Source: Kerstersia gyiorum
Lineage (GTDB): Bacteria; Pseudomonadota; Gammaproteobacteria; Burkholderiales; Burkholderiaceae_B
DNA: 64,000 nucleotides
Direction of reading: 5' to 3'
NCBI RefSeq assembly: GCF_004216755.1
Contig: NZ_SGWZ01000003.1
Span: forward strand, 248,001-312,000
A program made the translations under genes and the position numbers. Positions 17,010-26,647 of this stretch are shown piece by piece. The notes beneath the pieces were generated by a model. The model was given only the letters and a program-made list of their open reading frames with translations, searched no databases and had not been told where the DNA came from. Position 1 is the first letter of the stretch. Every line of letters begins with the position of its first letter.

Positions 17010-18326
17010 TCAGGCCTCCGTCATGCCCAGGTGCTCGCGCAGGGTGGAACCTGCGTAGTCCTTGCGAAACAGCCCCGCCTGGGCCAATCCAGGCACCACC
17101 TCATCAAGAAACAGCGTCAGGCTTTGCCAGGCGCCGCCCGGCAAGGCGATGAAACCGTCCGCCGCGCCGGCCCGAAAGCGCTCGCTGATGGCCGCCACCG
17201 CCTGCGCTGGCGTACCGACGACCTGCCAATGCGCGGAACCGGCCACTTCCGGGCGCTGCATGAAATCACGAATACTCGGTGTTTCCCGTTCGATCAGGCG
17301 GCGCATCAGTGCCGCATGCGTCTGTCCTTGTCCCGGCGCGCTATGCGCCGCCGGCAGCATGTCCAGCGCCAGCGGTTCGTCCGGGTCCAGCACGGTGAGG
17401 TCCACTCCCAGCAGTTGCTGCACGCGCGCATACTTGCGCGCCATATCCTGCTCGACGTGCGTCTCGGCATATAGCTCCCGGGCTTCGCGCTCGCCGGGCG
17501 CCAGGAACAGGCTGAGCCCCGGCAGCACGCGAATGGCGTCGGGCTGGCGGCCGTAAGCGCTGGCGCGCTCACGCAAATCGCGGCGCAGTTCCTGGCCGGC
17601 TTCGATATCGGGCGTGGCGGCGAAGACCGCATCCGCGATACAGGCCGCGAAATCCCGCCCCCAGGGAGACGCCCCCGCCTGGAACAGCGGCATCATGCCG
17701 TAGGCTGGCGCCGGAAGGTTCAAGGGCCCCTGCACCGAGAAAAATTCGCCGTCATGGTCGATGGGCCGCACACAGGATGCGTCGGCATAGGCACCGGATT
17801 CCCGTTCGCAGCGCAGCGCTGCGTGAGGATAGCTGCGCCAGAGTTCGCGCACAACCTGCACGAACTCCAGCGCCTTGCGATACCGCTCAGCAGACGACGG
17901 CATGGCCGCCGCGCCGAAGTTCAGGTTGCCGTCCAGCGCCGTCACCACGTTCCAGCCCACCCGTCCCTGCGTCACCCAGTTGAGCGACTGCAGCTGGCGC
18001 GCCACGACATAGGGCGGATTGAAGGTCGTCGCGGCCGTGGTGACCAGGCCGATGTGCCGCGTGGCACCCGCCAGCGCGGCCACCAGCACGGTCGGGTCCA
18101 GGCTGCTGAATCCGGGCGAATGCCGCAGTGCCTGCCGGTCCAGGAAGAGCGCATCCGGCCGGAACAGGAAGTCCAGACAGGCCTCTTCGGCCCGGCGCGC
18201 CAACCCGGCATAGAAGCCGATGTCATAGATGTCTTCGACGCGGCTGTCCGGACGGCGCCAGCCGTTGCCCATCAGCCAGGTCACGGCCAGCGACAGGCCG
18301 ATGCACAATTGTTTTTGTTGTCCCAC
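17010..18326 (-). CDS. NtaA/SnaA/SoxA-family FMN-dependent monooxygenase
   Basis: Members are flavin-dependent two-component monooxygenases of the bacterial luciferase superfamily, and oxidise chelators such as nitrilotriacetate (NtaA) or EDTA, dibenzothiophene sulfone (DszA) or pristinamycin (SnaA). Family signs are LDFLFRPDALFLD, IGLVTTAATTFNPPYVVARQ, the RVGWNVVTA segment and PLFQAGAS. The GTG at 18326 is preceded by AAGGAG with good spacing, giving 438 residues, which is usual. It follows the siderophore receptor by 69 bases on the same strand, so its substrate may be the ligand that the receptor imports. That is inference. Confidence 0.85.
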   Translation of the reverse strand: MGQQKQLCIGLSLAVTWLMGNGWRRPDSRVEDIYDIGFYAGLARRAEEACLDFLFRPDALFLDRQALRHSPGFSSLDPTVLVAALAGATRHIGLVTTAATTFNPPYVVARQLQSLNWVTQGRVGWNVVTALDGNLNFGAAAMPSSAERYRKALEFVQVVRELWRSYPHAALRCERESGAYADASCVRPIDHDGEFFSVQGPLNLPAPAYGMMPLFQAGASPWGRDFAACIADAVFAATPDIEAGQELRRDLRERASAYGRQPDAIRVLPGLSLFLAPGEREARELYAETHVEQDMARKYARVQQLLGVDLTVLDPDEPLALDMLPAAHSAPGQGQTHAALMRRLIERETPSIRDFMQRPEVAGSAHWQVVGTPAQAVAAISERFRAGAADGFIALPGGAWQSLTLFLDEVVPGLAQAGLFRKDYAGSTLREHLGMTEA

Positions 18327-18395
18327 CTTGAAGCTCCTTGCCGCCTGCCGCAGATACCACCGGCGGCAGGCGGGCAACCGCTCTTGCGGCTGTGA

Positions 18396-20690
18396 TTACC
18401 AGCTATAGCGCAGATTGGCGATGACCGTCCGGCCGGTACCGTAGTAGCACGATGTTGCCGCCGTGCAGGTGGCGACATAGCGCTTGTCCGCCAGGTTGCT
18501 GGCATTGATGGACAGCCTCAGGTCGCCATTGCCGACATGGGCGATGTCATAGCGCAGCGCCGCGTCGAACAAGGTATAGGACGGAATATGCAGCACATTG
18601 GCCAGATCGCCGTAGGTATCGTCGATGTAACGCAGGCCGCCACCGAAGCCCAGGCCCTTGAGCGCGCCGCTGCGCACGGTGTAGTCCAGCCACAGCGAAC
18701 CCATCCAGTCAGGCACGCGTATCATTTCATTGCCGACATTGCCGTCATTGCTGCGCACGACCTTGGAGTCCATGCGCGTGACCGCGCCGATCACGCTGAA
18801 ACCATCAAATGGCGTGATCCGCCCTTCCAGTTCGATGCCACGGACCCGCACCTTGCCGGTCTGCACCTGGAACGACGCACCGGTCGTCACATTGGTCGGG
18901 TCGGCCGTCAGCACGTTCTCCTGGGTCAGTTCGTAAGCCGACAGCATCAGCATGCCGTCCACATCGCGCGGTTCGTACTTGATGCCGGCTTCCCATTGCT
19001 TGCCCTTGAGCGGCTTGAAGGTATCGCCATTGCGCTGCACGCCGCCCACAGGCTGGAACGACTGGGAAAAGCTCAGGTACGGCGCCAGGCCGTTGTCGGC
19101 CAGGTAGGTCAGCCCGGCCCGGCCGGTGAAAGCGCGATCGGACGTGACCGTGCGCTCGTCGTTGAGGCGGTTCAGCGTGTCGATGCGGCTCCAGTCCTGG
19201 CGCCCGCCCAGCGTAACGCGCCACTTGCCCCAGGCCAGCTGGTCCTGCAGATACACGCCCATCTGGCGGTTCTTCTCGTCCGTCTCCATCTGCACCAGCG
19301 TCAGCGAGGGCTCGAAATCGTAGTAGGTGTAGACGGGATCGTAGATATCTATTGCAATGGCATCCGGCGAGGCATTGGACATCTTGCGCAGGAAGTCCCA
19401 CTTGTTCTCGCGCCAATCAAAGCCCGCCAGCAAGGTGTGCTCCAGCACGCCGGTGGAGAACTTGCCTTCTACCCGGGTATCGACGGTCTTTGCGTTGGAA
19501 TCTCCTTCCCCCTGCACCGCCCTGCGCTTCAGGATATGGCCGTCGGTCAGGGTATTGAGGTCCGTCACTGCCGCACCGCGCACGCCAAACCCCACCGTGG
19601 CGCGGTACAGCGAATCCACGTGCGTGTAGCGCGCATTCTGGCTCAGTTTCCAGTTGTCATTGAACTTGTGCTCGAACTGCCAGCCGGCGTACCACTCCTT
19701 GCGGTCATAGACATTCCAGTCCGGCTCGCCCAGGAAGGTTTTGTTCTTGATGAAGCCCTGTGCGCCCGGCACTACCGTCCCCTGGTAGGGCAGGAACTGG
19801 AACGTGCTGCCGCCGCTGTCCTTCTGGTACATGCCCAGCAGGGTCAGTTTGGTATTGTCCTCGTTGAACTTGAACGTCACACTGGGTGCCACGAACCATT
19901 GCTTGTGGCGCACGTGGTCGAGCTGCGTCTTGCCGCTGCCGTGCAAGCCGACCATGCGCCAGAGCACGTTCTCGTTGTCATTGGCGCCCCCCAGGTCAAA
20001 TGCCTCGGTGGGCCGGCCATTGGCGTCTATCTGGGCCCAGACCGTCTGCATCTGCCCGGCACGCGGCACCTTGGTCACCTGGTTGACCATGCCGCCGGGC
20101 GCCAGCTGGCCGTAGAGCACGCTGGACGGTCCCTTGAGCACTTCCACGCGTTCCAGGTTCCAGGTATTGAACGATGCGCGGTTCCAGCTCAAGGTGCCAT
20201 CCGAGGGCGCCCGCATGCCGTCCAGCATCAGGTTGGCCCCCCAGCTGCCGGCATCGAAGCCGCGGATGTACATGTCGTCGACACGGTTATCCATCCCCTG
20301 GCTTTCCGGCAGCACGCCTGCGGTATAGCGCGTGGCTTCATTGAGGTTCTGCACGCCCCGGGCATCCATTTCATCTCGCTCGATGACCGTCACTGTCTGC
20401 GGGGTCTCGATCAGCGGCGTCTCGGTCTTGGTCGCCGCGCCTATGGTTTCCGCCTGGCGGTAGGCATTGATGGTGATGCTTTCCAGCATCGCGGGCTCGG
20501 CCGGCGAGCTCTCACCATCCGGCGTGGGCTGCGGTGCCCCGGCGGACTGGGCCGCCGCCTGCCCCCATACGGACAGCAGCAGCGCCGCCAGCAAGGCATG
20601 GGTGGATACCGGTAGGGAAGCAGCGCCTGGATGGCGCCGACCCTGGCCGGCGCACCGGCGCGGCAAGCGGCTGGGGGAGGACATATGCAC
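18396..20690 (-). CDS. TonB-dependent siderophore receptor
   Basis: This outer-membrane receptor imports a ferric chelate with TonB energy. A basic N terminus and signal peptide end near AAAQS, a TonB-box-like SITINAY follows, then the plug domain (ETPQTVTVIERDEMD, RVEVLKGPSSVLYGQLAPGG) and a beta-barrel ending in RYSW, an aromatic last residue. There is no N-terminal signalling extension of the FecA type. AAGGAG is six bases before a GTG at 20690 and twelve before an ATG at 20684, and either may be used. It lies between an AraC-type regulator upstream and the monooxygenase downstream. Confidence 0.93.
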   Translation of the reverse strand: MHMSSPSRLPRRCAGQGRRHPGAASLPVSTHALLAALLLSVWGQAAAQSAGAPQPTPDGESSPAEPAMLESITINAYRQAETIGAATKTETPLIETPQTVTVIERDEMDARGVQNLNEATRYTAGVLPESQGMDNRVDDMYIRGFDAGSWGANLMLDGMRAPSDGTLSWNRASFNTWNLERVEVLKGPSSVLYGQLAPGGMVNQVTKVPRAGQMQTVWAQIDANGRPTEAFDLGGANDNENVLWRMVGLHGSGKTQLDHVRHKQWFVAPSVTFKFNEDNTKLTLLGMYQKDSGGSTFQFLPYQGTVVPGAQGFIKNKTFLGEPDWNVYDRKEWYAGWQFEHKFNDNWKLSQNARYTHVDSLYRATVGFGVRGAAVTDLNTLTDGHILKRRAVQGEGDSNAKTVDTRVEGKFSTGVLEHTLLAGFDWRENKWDFLRKMSNASPDAIAIDIYDPVYTYYDFEPSLTLVQMETDEKNRQMGVYLQDQLAWGKWRVTLGGRQDWSRIDTLNRLNDERTVTSDRAFTGRAGLTYLADNGLAPYLSFSQSFQPVGGVQRNGDTFKPLKGKQWEAGIKYEPRDVDGMLMLSAYELTQENVLTADPTNVTTGASFQVQTGKVRVRGIELEGRITPFDGFSVIGAVTRMDSKVVRSNDGNVGNEMIRVPDWMGSLWLDYTVRSGALKGLGFGGGLRYIDDTYGDLANVLHIPSYTLFDAALRYDIAHVGNGDLRLSINASNLADKRYVATCTAATSCYYGTGRTVIANLRYSW

Positions 20691-20859
20691 GGAATTCTCC
20701 TTGGTGATAATAAGATTCCTTACCATTTATGAAATGGTCGCATGCGTGCTCCTGCCCGGCCTTCGCCGGAAAGGCAAAAAGCTTCGAGGAAAATGCAATC
20801 GAAGATCCGCAGGGAAACGGGGTGGCGCCCGCTCCGTACCCGGCCCGCCGGGGGGCGAC

Positions 20860-21783
20860 TCAGCGCAGGCGGGCCTGGCTGGGCGACAAGCCGAAACAGC
20901 GCCGGAAAGCCGTGGCAAAGCCGGTAGCATTGGCATAGCCTGCCAAGGCAGCCGCCTGCTCCACGCTGATGCCATCCCGTTCCAGCGCCATCCTGGCCTG
21001 GCGCAGTCTTTCCTTTTGCAGGAAATCGAAGACCGTCGTGCCGAACGCCAGGCGGAAGTGGCGTTGCAAGGTGCTGGGCGTGGTATGCATCTGCCGGGCG
21101 ATCTGTTCCAGTTGCAGCGGCTCGGCGGCATGGTCCTGCAACCAGGCCTTGAGTTCAGTCATGCGCCGCAGGCTGGCAGAAGACAACCGGGCGCCGCCAG
21201 GCTCCTGGCCGGCAGTGCCGCCGCCACGCGCCTGGACCAGCGCCTCGGCGATCAGTTCGATGGTGCGGCTTTCCTGGTACAACCCTGCCAGATAGGATTG
21301 CAGCGCTGGCGGATTCAGCAACTGTTCCGCCAGCACGCAGGCACGTGGCGAAATGGCCCATTGCACGGTATCCAGGTGCCTGGCGGACGCACCGCCCTCC
21401 TGCCCCGGTTCCCCCAGCGTTTCCTGCAGCCAGGACCGGGATACGCCTATGCTGATGCGGCGCGAGGCATCCCCTTGCCGCACGACCCTGCGCAGGCGCA
21501 CGGGTTCCTGCAAGGTCACGACCGCCCCGTTGCGGACGCTGCGGCCCCGACCGCCGGACGGCCCTTGCAGGTTCAGCGGATGCGAGTCGTAACGCAGATC
21601 CAGCGCGCCCTCCAGGACCAATACGATACGGATGTGGTCGTCGATGACGGCTTCGCCCACGCAGGCCTCTGCGTGGGCCTCCACCCCGCACTGCAAGGTC
21701 AGGCCCGGCCGCAGTTCACGCCAGCCATGGCGCGGCCGTTGCGACGCAAACGCGCCGCCGCCGATGCTTCGCTGTTCTGTCAT
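20860..21783 (-). CDS. AraC-family transcriptional regulator
   Basis: The C-terminal 100 residues form the AraC double helix-turn-helix, with LQLEQIARQMHTTPSTLQ and the second helix pair around GYANATGFATAFRRCFGLSP. The N-terminal 200 residues have no obvious enzyme motif. The arrangement, a regulator of about 300 residues just upstream of a siderophore receptor and under a Fur-like box, resembles AlcR and PchR, which activate receptor genes when the ferric siderophore is present. The start is the ATG at 21783; a GTG two codons upstream is also possible. Confidence 0.88.
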   Translation of the reverse strand: MTEQRSIGGGAFASQRPRHGWRELRPGLTLQCGVEAHAEACVGEAVIDDHIRIVLVLEGALDLRYDSHPLNLQGPSGGRGRSVRNGAVVTLQEPVRLRRVVRQGDASRRISIGVSRSWLQETLGEPGQEGGASARHLDTVQWAISPRACVLAEQLLNPPALQSYLAGLYQESRTIELIAEALVQARGGGTAGQEPGGARLSSASLRRMTELKAWLQDHAAEPLQLEQIARQMHTTPSTLQRHFRLAFGTTVFDFLQKERLRQARMALERDGISVEQAAALAGYANATGFATAFRRCFGLSPSQARLR

Positions 21784-21813
21784 ATCCACCGGACGCCCTG
21801 GCCATGCCGTGAT

Positions 21814-21838
21814 TTCTCATTAATGAGAACCATTATAT
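21814..21838 (-). promoter_or_regulatory. Fur-box-like sequence upstream of the AraC-type regulator
   Basis: TTCTCATTAATGAGAA is a 16-base palindrome, and the overlapping TGAGAACCATTATAT resembles the Fur 7-1-7 consensus (TGATAATNATTATCA). It lies about 30 bases before the regulator start in an AT-rich promoter stretch. Iron repression through Fur is inferred. Confidence 0.65.
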
Positions 21839-21884
21839 TTAATATATCGCGGCCCAGGGGGGCAACTTTCGACGCGGTGGACGT

Positions 21885-23651
21885 TCAATCGCCCAGCACC
21901 AACCCTTCGCGGCGTGGGTCGGTACCGCCACTCAGGCCCCGGGCATCCAGGACAATGCCGTTGAGCCCGCTGGGAAACGCCATGATACTGACCTCATGGC
22001 CCATGAGCCGCAGCGGCTCGGCCAGTTGTTCCAGCGTGGTTCCGGCTTCCAGTTCGGTCTGCCGGTTGCGGCTGCCCATATTGGGCAGGGAAATCGCCTG
22101 CTGGATGTCCAGATGCCAATCGAGCACGCCAACCAATACTTTCGCCACATAGTTGATGATGGCGCTGCCGCCGGGCGACCCCAGCACGATATAGGGTTTG
22201 TCGCCGCGATACACCACCATGGGCGCCATGCTGCTGCGCGGCCGCTTGCCCGCCTCCAGGCGATTGGCTACCTGGTGGCCGGCCTTGTCCTCGGGCGACA
22301 GAGAGAAGTCGGTGAGCTGATTATTGAGCAGGAATCCCCGGACGAAAATCTTGCTGCCGAAGGCCTGTTCGATGCTTGTTGTCATGGAGAGGGCATTGCC
22401 TTGCGCATCCACAGCCACGATATGGCTGGTGGACGGCAGGTCGAGCGCCTGGTCCTGCCCCGGTTCCGCCTGCATGCCTGGCGGCCGGCCCGGCGCAGCC
22501 ATGCCCATGGAATATTCAGGGTCTATCAGTGCGCTGCGGTCATCAAGATAATCCGGGTCCAGCAGACCTTCCAGCGGCACGTCGACGAACGCCGGATCGC
22601 CGACATAATAGTCGCGGTCGGCATAGGCCAGGCGGCCTGCCTCGGAGAACAGATGCACCGCCGCCAGGCTGCCTGGCTCCAGGTGGCGGATTTCATAGGG
22701 TTGCAGCACGTTGAGCATCTGCAGGATAGCCAGCGTGCCGGAACTGGGCGGCGGCATGCCACACAGCCGGTAGATACGGTAAGTGCCGCACAGCGGCTCG
22801 CGCTCTTCGACGCGGTAGGCGGCCAGGTCTTCCATGCTCAAGTCGCCCGGCACGGGATGCGCCTGCACGGCTGCAACGATGTCGCGCCCGATACTACCGT
22901 GATAGAACGCATCGGCGCCCTGGCTGGCCAGCAGCTGGAACACCTGGGCCAGCTGCGGATTCTTCAGCAGATGGCCGACCGGCCACGGCTCGCCGTCCGG
23001 GTCCAGGAAGTAAGCGGCAGCCGCAGGCTGGTCGCGCAACGCCCGGTTCTCCTCAAGCAGGGCATGCAGGCGCGGCGAGACCGGAAAGCCCTGTTCGGCC
23101 AGTTCGATCGCAGGCTCGAACAACTCCGCCCAGGGCAGCTTGCCGTGCGCCCGGTGCATGGTTTCCAGCAAGCGCAGGACGCCAGGCGTCCCTACCGACA
23201 GACCGCTGTTGACAGCCATGCGCATGGGCAAGGGCTGGCCATCGGCCATGAAACGATCAGGTGTGGCGGCGGCCGGCGCCGTTTCCCGGCCATCATAGGC
23301 ATGCAGACGTCCCTGCTCCGCATCGTGGTACATCAGGAACGCGCCGCCGCCCAAGCCGGACGACTGCGGTTCCACGAGCGTCAGCACCAGTTGCGCCGCA
23401 ATGGCGGCATCGGCGGCGCTGCCATGGCGGGCCAACATGCGATAGGCGGCCTGGGTCGCCAGCGGATTGGCCGTCGCCGCCATGAAATCGTGGGCCCGAA
23501 CCAGGGTTCTGTCGGCATAGCCAGTGGCTGCCTCGGGATTCTGATCAGCCGCCACCAGCCGTGCAGCGGCAGGCCCCGCAAGCAGCAAGGCTGCCAGCAA
23601 GCCCACGCCGGGCAGGAAACGAAATCGAATGGCGCGCAATGAAAATGACAT
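21885..23651 (-). CDS. ggt: Gamma-glutamyltranspeptidase
   Basis: The enzyme cleaves or transfers the gamma-glutamyl group of glutathione and related compounds in the periplasm. A signal peptide (about residues 1-35) precedes the large-subunit domain. The autocleavage site and new N-terminal nucleophile is Thr408 in PSTSHIVAVD, the small subunit contains LLNNQLTDFS, and the oxyanion-side motif is MAPMVVYRG and LGSPGGSAI. The length of 588 residues is usual. GGAGGAG lies before the ATG. It is divergent from the nucleotidase gene; the two share a 323-base gap. Confidence 0.95.
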   Translation of the reverse strand: MSFSLRAIRFRFLPGVGLLAALLLAGPAAARLVAADQNPEAATGYADRTLVRAHDFMAATANPLATQAAYRMLARHGSAADAAIAAQLVLTLVEPQSSGLGGGAFLMYHDAEQGRLHAYDGRETAPAAATPDRFMADGQPLPMRMAVNSGLSVGTPGVLRLLETMHRAHGKLPWAELFEPAIELAEQGFPVSPRLHALLEENRALRDQPAAAAYFLDPDGEPWPVGHLLKNPQLAQVFQLLASQGADAFYHGSIGRDIVAAVQAHPVPGDLSMEDLAAYRVEEREPLCGTYRIYRLCGMPPPSSGTLAILQMLNVLQPYEIRHLEPGSLAAVHLFSEAGRLAYADRDYYVGDPAFVDVPLEGLLDPDYLDDRSALIDPEYSMGMAAPGRPPGMQAEPGQDQALDLPSTSHIVAVDAQGNALSMTTSIEQAFGSKIFVRGFLLNNQLTDFSLSPEDKAGHQVANRLEAGKRPRSSMAPMVVYRGDKPYIVLGSPGGSAIINYVAKVLVGVLDWHLDIQQAISLPNMGSRNRQTELEAGTTLEQLAEPLRLMGHEVSIMAFPSGLNGIVLDARGLSGGTDPRREGLVLGD

Positions 23652-23974
23652 GGCAATGCTCCTCCCAGCCCTGGCAGGGAAGCCGTCGTGAACCCAGAAC
23701 CGCTCACGATATCACGCATGCGCCAGGGCTCGTCCTAGGAAAAAACGCCAAAATTCGTCATTAACGCAAAATATGCAGCGAAAAGTGCCAATTATCCGGT
23801 CGGAACCGCCCCCGGCATATTCCTTCCTGCCGTCGCATCCCCGGCCGCCTGCCCCCGGGCCCGAAGCGAAGCCCACCAGCCACACCTGAAAGCACCGCCT
23901 GCAAGCACAGTCAAATGCCTGTCATGCCACTGCGCCAGACTGTCTGCTCCGAACTTCCAAGGACAGGGTGCCTC
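23652..23974. promoter_or_regulatory. Divergent intergenic region ggt / 5'-nucleotidase
   Basis: No gene is supported. The stretch around 23740-23800 is locally AT-rich and is the likeliest promoter region for both genes. AGCCCTGGC (23667-23675) and GCCAGGGCT (23722-23730) are perfect inverted copies 46 bases apart. Their role is unknown. Confidence 0.45.
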
Positions 23975-25897
23975 ATGAATTTCCCCTTGCGCGCATCAGC
24001 GTTGGCGTTGATGCTGGCAGGCCTGCTCAGCGCCTGCGGCAGTGACCACGACAAAGACGATTCGACTACGCCGGAACCCTCCGCCCCGCTGGCGCTGACG
24101 ATCCTGCACATCAACGATCATCACTCCCACCTGGATAGCGAAAGCAGAACGGTCAAGCTGCTGAATCCGGATGGCGATACCGTGGAAGTAAACGTCGCAT
24201 CCGCCGGTTTCCCTCGCGTCACCACCGCATTCCAGCAATTGTCGGCCCAGCACGACAATGTGCTCAAGCTGCATGCAGGCGACGCCCTGACCGGCACGCT
24301 GTACTTCAACCGCGCAGGCAGCCTGGGTGCCGCCGACGCCGCGCTGATGAATACGGTGTGCTTCGACGCCATGGCCGTCGGCAACCATGAGTTCGACAAG
24401 GGTGATGAGGGCCTGGGCATCTTCATCGACGAATTGCACAGCGGCGCATGCAAGACACCGGTGCTGTCGGCCAACGTCAAGTTCGGCGCGTCGTCGCCGC
24501 TCAAGGACAGCGGCAAGGTCCTGCCCTCCACCGTGGTCGAGCGCGGCGGCCAGCGCATCGGCCTGGTTGGCCTGACCATCGCCAGCAAGACCAAACAATC
24601 CTCCAGCCCCAATGCCGACACCGAGTTCGAGGACGAAGTCGTTGCCGCCCAGCGCGAAATCGACCAGCTGCAGTCCCAAGGCGTGAACAAGATCGTGCTG
24701 CTGAGCCATATCGGCTACACCTACGACCTGGAAGTGGCCAGCAAGCTCAAGGGCGTGGACGTCATCGTCGGCGGAGATTCGCACACGCTGCTGGGCCCCA
24801 AGGATAAACTGTCGCGCTACATCGGCGCCGACATCAGCCCCGGCTATGACTATCCCACCCGCGTCAAGGACAAGGACGGCAACACGGTCTGCGTGGTGCA
24901 TGCCTGGGAATACTCGCAGGTCGTGGGTGAACTGACCGTGAACTTCGATGCCAACGGCAAGGTCGAGAACTGCGACGGTACGCCGCGCGTCCTGATCGGC
25001 GATGACTTCCAGGTCAAGGACGGCAGCGGCCAGCGCGCCGCCACCACCGCCGAAGCCAGCGCCTTCAATGCCGACATCAAGGACAGCGGCATCCTGTATG
25101 TCGCCGCCGAGGACCAGAAGGCCGCCACCACCCTGGCGCCGTTCAAGGTCGAAGTCGACAAGTTCAAGGCCAAGCAGGTTGCAGTTGTCCCGCAGGAACT
25201 GTGCTCGCGCCGCGTGCCTGGCGGCCCGGATTCCATCGACTACTCACGCTCGGCCTCCTGCGCCAACGGCCAGGCTTCGGTCAGCGCGCGTGGCGGTGAT
25301 ATCCAGCAACTGGTGGCGCAAGCCTATTACGACATTGCCAACAGCAACTACGGCGGCGCCGACATCGCCCTGCAAAACGGCGGCGGCGTGCGCGTTCCGC
25401 TGAAGGGCAACGTCACCGCAGCCAATGTGATCGAAGTCCTGCCCTTTGCCAACATGCTGTGGAAGATGACGGTGAGCGGCCAGGAGGTCAAGGATACGCT
25501 GGAAGACGCGATGGACATGGTCTTCGGCGAAACACCATCGTCCGGCCCCTACCCCTATGCCGGCGGCCTGCGCTGGCACGTGGACACCAAGCAGCCCAAG
25601 GGCCAGCGGATCAGCAATCTGCAAGTCTTCAACCGCGACACCAAGCAATGGCAGCCGCTGGACCTGCAACGCCAGGACTACACGCTGTTCCTGCTGAGCT
25701 TCGTCGCGCAAGGCGGTGACGGCTACGCCACGCTGGGCAAGTTGCCGGATTCGCGCCGCCTGGACGTGGGTGTACTGGATGCCGACGCCTTCCAGGAATG
25801 GATAGACAGCCAGACGGAAAAGGACGGCACGACGAACCTGCCTATCCTGCGCCCGGTCGACGACGCGTTCTACAGCACCCAGCAGTTCGTGGAGTAA
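23975..25897 (+). CDS. 5'-nucleotidase / UshA-family metallophosphatase lipoprotein
   Basis: These enzymes release phosphate from extracellular nucleotides or nucleotide sugars. The N-terminal LAGLLSACGS is a lipobox, so the protein should be lipid-anchored; an Asp-rich, Pro-containing linker follows. The metallophosphatase domain shows LHINDHHSHL, the GNHEFD motif and VVGGDSHT, and the C-terminal 5'-nucleotidase domain shows ALQNGGGVR and VLPFANMLWKMTVSGQEV. At 640 residues it is a little longer than UshA. The start at 23975 is chosen because it places the lipoprotein signal first and has AAGGA eleven bases upstream. No phosphate-uptake genes adjoin it. Confidence 0.9.
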   Translation: MNFPLRASALALMLAGLLSACGSDHDKDDSTTPEPSAPLALTILHINDHHSHLDSESRTVKLLNPDGDTVEVNVASAGFPRVTTAFQQLSAQHDNVLKLHAGDALTGTLYFNRAGSLGAADAALMNTVCFDAMAVGNHEFDKGDEGLGIFIDELHSGACKTPVLSANVKFGASSPLKDSGKVLPSTVVERGGQRIGLVGLTIASKTKQSSSPNADTEFEDEVVAAQREIDQLQSQGVNKIVLLSHIGYTYDLEVASKLKGVDVIVGGDSHTLLGPKDKLSRYIGADISPGYDYPTRVKDKDGNTVCVVHAWEYSQVVGELTVNFDANGKVENCDGTPRVLIGDDFQVKDGSGQRAATTAEASAFNADIKDSGILYVAAEDQKAATTLAPFKVEVDKFKAKQVAVVPQELCSRRVPGGPDSIDYSRSASCANGQASVSARGGDIQQLVAQAYYDIANSNYGGADIALQNGGGVRVPLKGNVTAANVIEVLPFANMLWKMTVSGQEVKDTLEDAMDMVFGETPSSGPYPYAGGLRWHVDTKQPKGQRISNLQVFNRDTKQWQPLDLQRQDYTLFLLSFVAQGGDGYATLGKLPDSRRLDVGVLDADAFQEWIDSQTEKDGTTNLPILRPVDDAFYSTQQFVE

Positions 25898-25925
25898 CAC
25901 GGCGGCGGCAGGCGCTGCCTGCCCC

Positions 25926-25963
25926 GGTCTGCCGCCCGCGCCCTCAGGCGCGGGCGGCAGACC
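25926..25963. terminator. Long hairpin between convergent genes
   Basis: GGTCTGCCGCCCGCGCC pairs perfectly with GGCGCGGGCGGCAGACC around a CTCA loop, a 17-bp stem. It separates the nucleotidase gene from the convergent response-regulator gene, whose stop lies four bases beyond. It is likely a bidirectional terminator although no U-run follows. Confidence 0.75.
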
Positions 25964-25966
25964 GTA

Positions 25967-26647
25967 TCAGGGCAGCAGCCCCCGGGTACGCGCCTCGTTG
26001 ACCGCACGCACGCGGGAGGACACGGCCAGCTTGTGATAGATATTCTTGACGTGGCAATCGACGGTATAGCGGGAAATGCAAAGCATGTCCGCAATCTCCC
26101 GGTTCGTCAGGCCATCGGCAACCCGTGACAGGATCTCATGCTCGCGCGCACTGAGCGCATCCATCGCCACCTGACCTGACGCCTGTCCGCTCGCTGCCGG
26201 CACAGGCTTGCCCCCGAGCTGATCAATCACCCGACGTGCGATGAACGGATCAATCGGCGCGCCGCCCCTCAGTACGCTGCGTATCGACAGCATGACTTCC
26301 ATGTCATCCCGCTCCTTCAGCACGTAGCCTGTCGCCCCGGCACGCAAGGCGGCAAGAATGGCGTCCTCGGTACTCCAGGCGGAAATCACGAGAATCCCCA
26401 TGTCGGCATCCCTGGCGCGCAATTCGCCGATCAGATCTATGCCATTGCCATCCGGCAGGCCCAGATCCACCAGGGCCAGCGCGTAGGCGTACTTCTGCAC
26501 CAGGCTGCGGGCGTCCGTCAGGGTGGCGGCGCCATGCACCGAACCCATTTCATAGCTCAATTGCGCCAGAATGGAGGTCAGGCGGGTACGGATGAAAGGC
26601 TCGTCTTCAACGATCAGAACCGGTGCTGGCAAAAGAGTGTCGGACAT
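25967..26647 (-). CDS. NarL/LuxR-family response regulator
   Basis: The receiver domain (about residues 8-125) has the acidic pair in VEDEP, the phospho-acceptor Asp61 in ALVDLGLPDG and the Lys in GYVLKERDD. The C-terminal helix-turn-helix (about 160-222) has LSAREHEILSRVADGLTNREI and the recognition helix SRYTVDCHVKNIYHKL. The pattern fits a regulator phosphorylated by the HisKA_3-type kinase encoded 213 bases upstream on the same strand. Targets are unknown. Confidence 0.92.
   Translation of the reverse strand: MSDTLLPAPVLIVEDEPFIRTRLTSILAQLSYEMGSVHGAATLTDARSLVQKYAYALALVDLGLPDGNGIDLIGELRARDADMGILVISAWSTEDAILAALRAGATGYVLKERDDMEVMLSIRSVLRGGAPIDPFIARRVIDQLGGKPVPAASGQASGQVAMDALSAREHEILSRVADGLTNREIADMLCISRYTVDCHVKNIYHKLAVSSRVRAVNEARTRGLLP

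Noticed and set aside
18537..20615. Open frame of 692 codons on the plus strand opposite the siderophore receptor
   Set aside because: It is a GC-driven shadow of a certain gene, has low-complexity His/Arg/Gln-rich sequence and no ribosome-binding site. The same holds for long frames opposite ggt (21996-23642), kdpD (31091-33100), the NAGPA giant (42787-45612) and the PQQ dehydrogenase (57630-60029).
23919..23946. CTGTCAT-GCCA-CTGCGCC considered as a PHO box before the 5'-nucleotidase
   Set aside because: Only the first half-site matches; the second matches four of seven positions and it lies too close to the start codon to judge.
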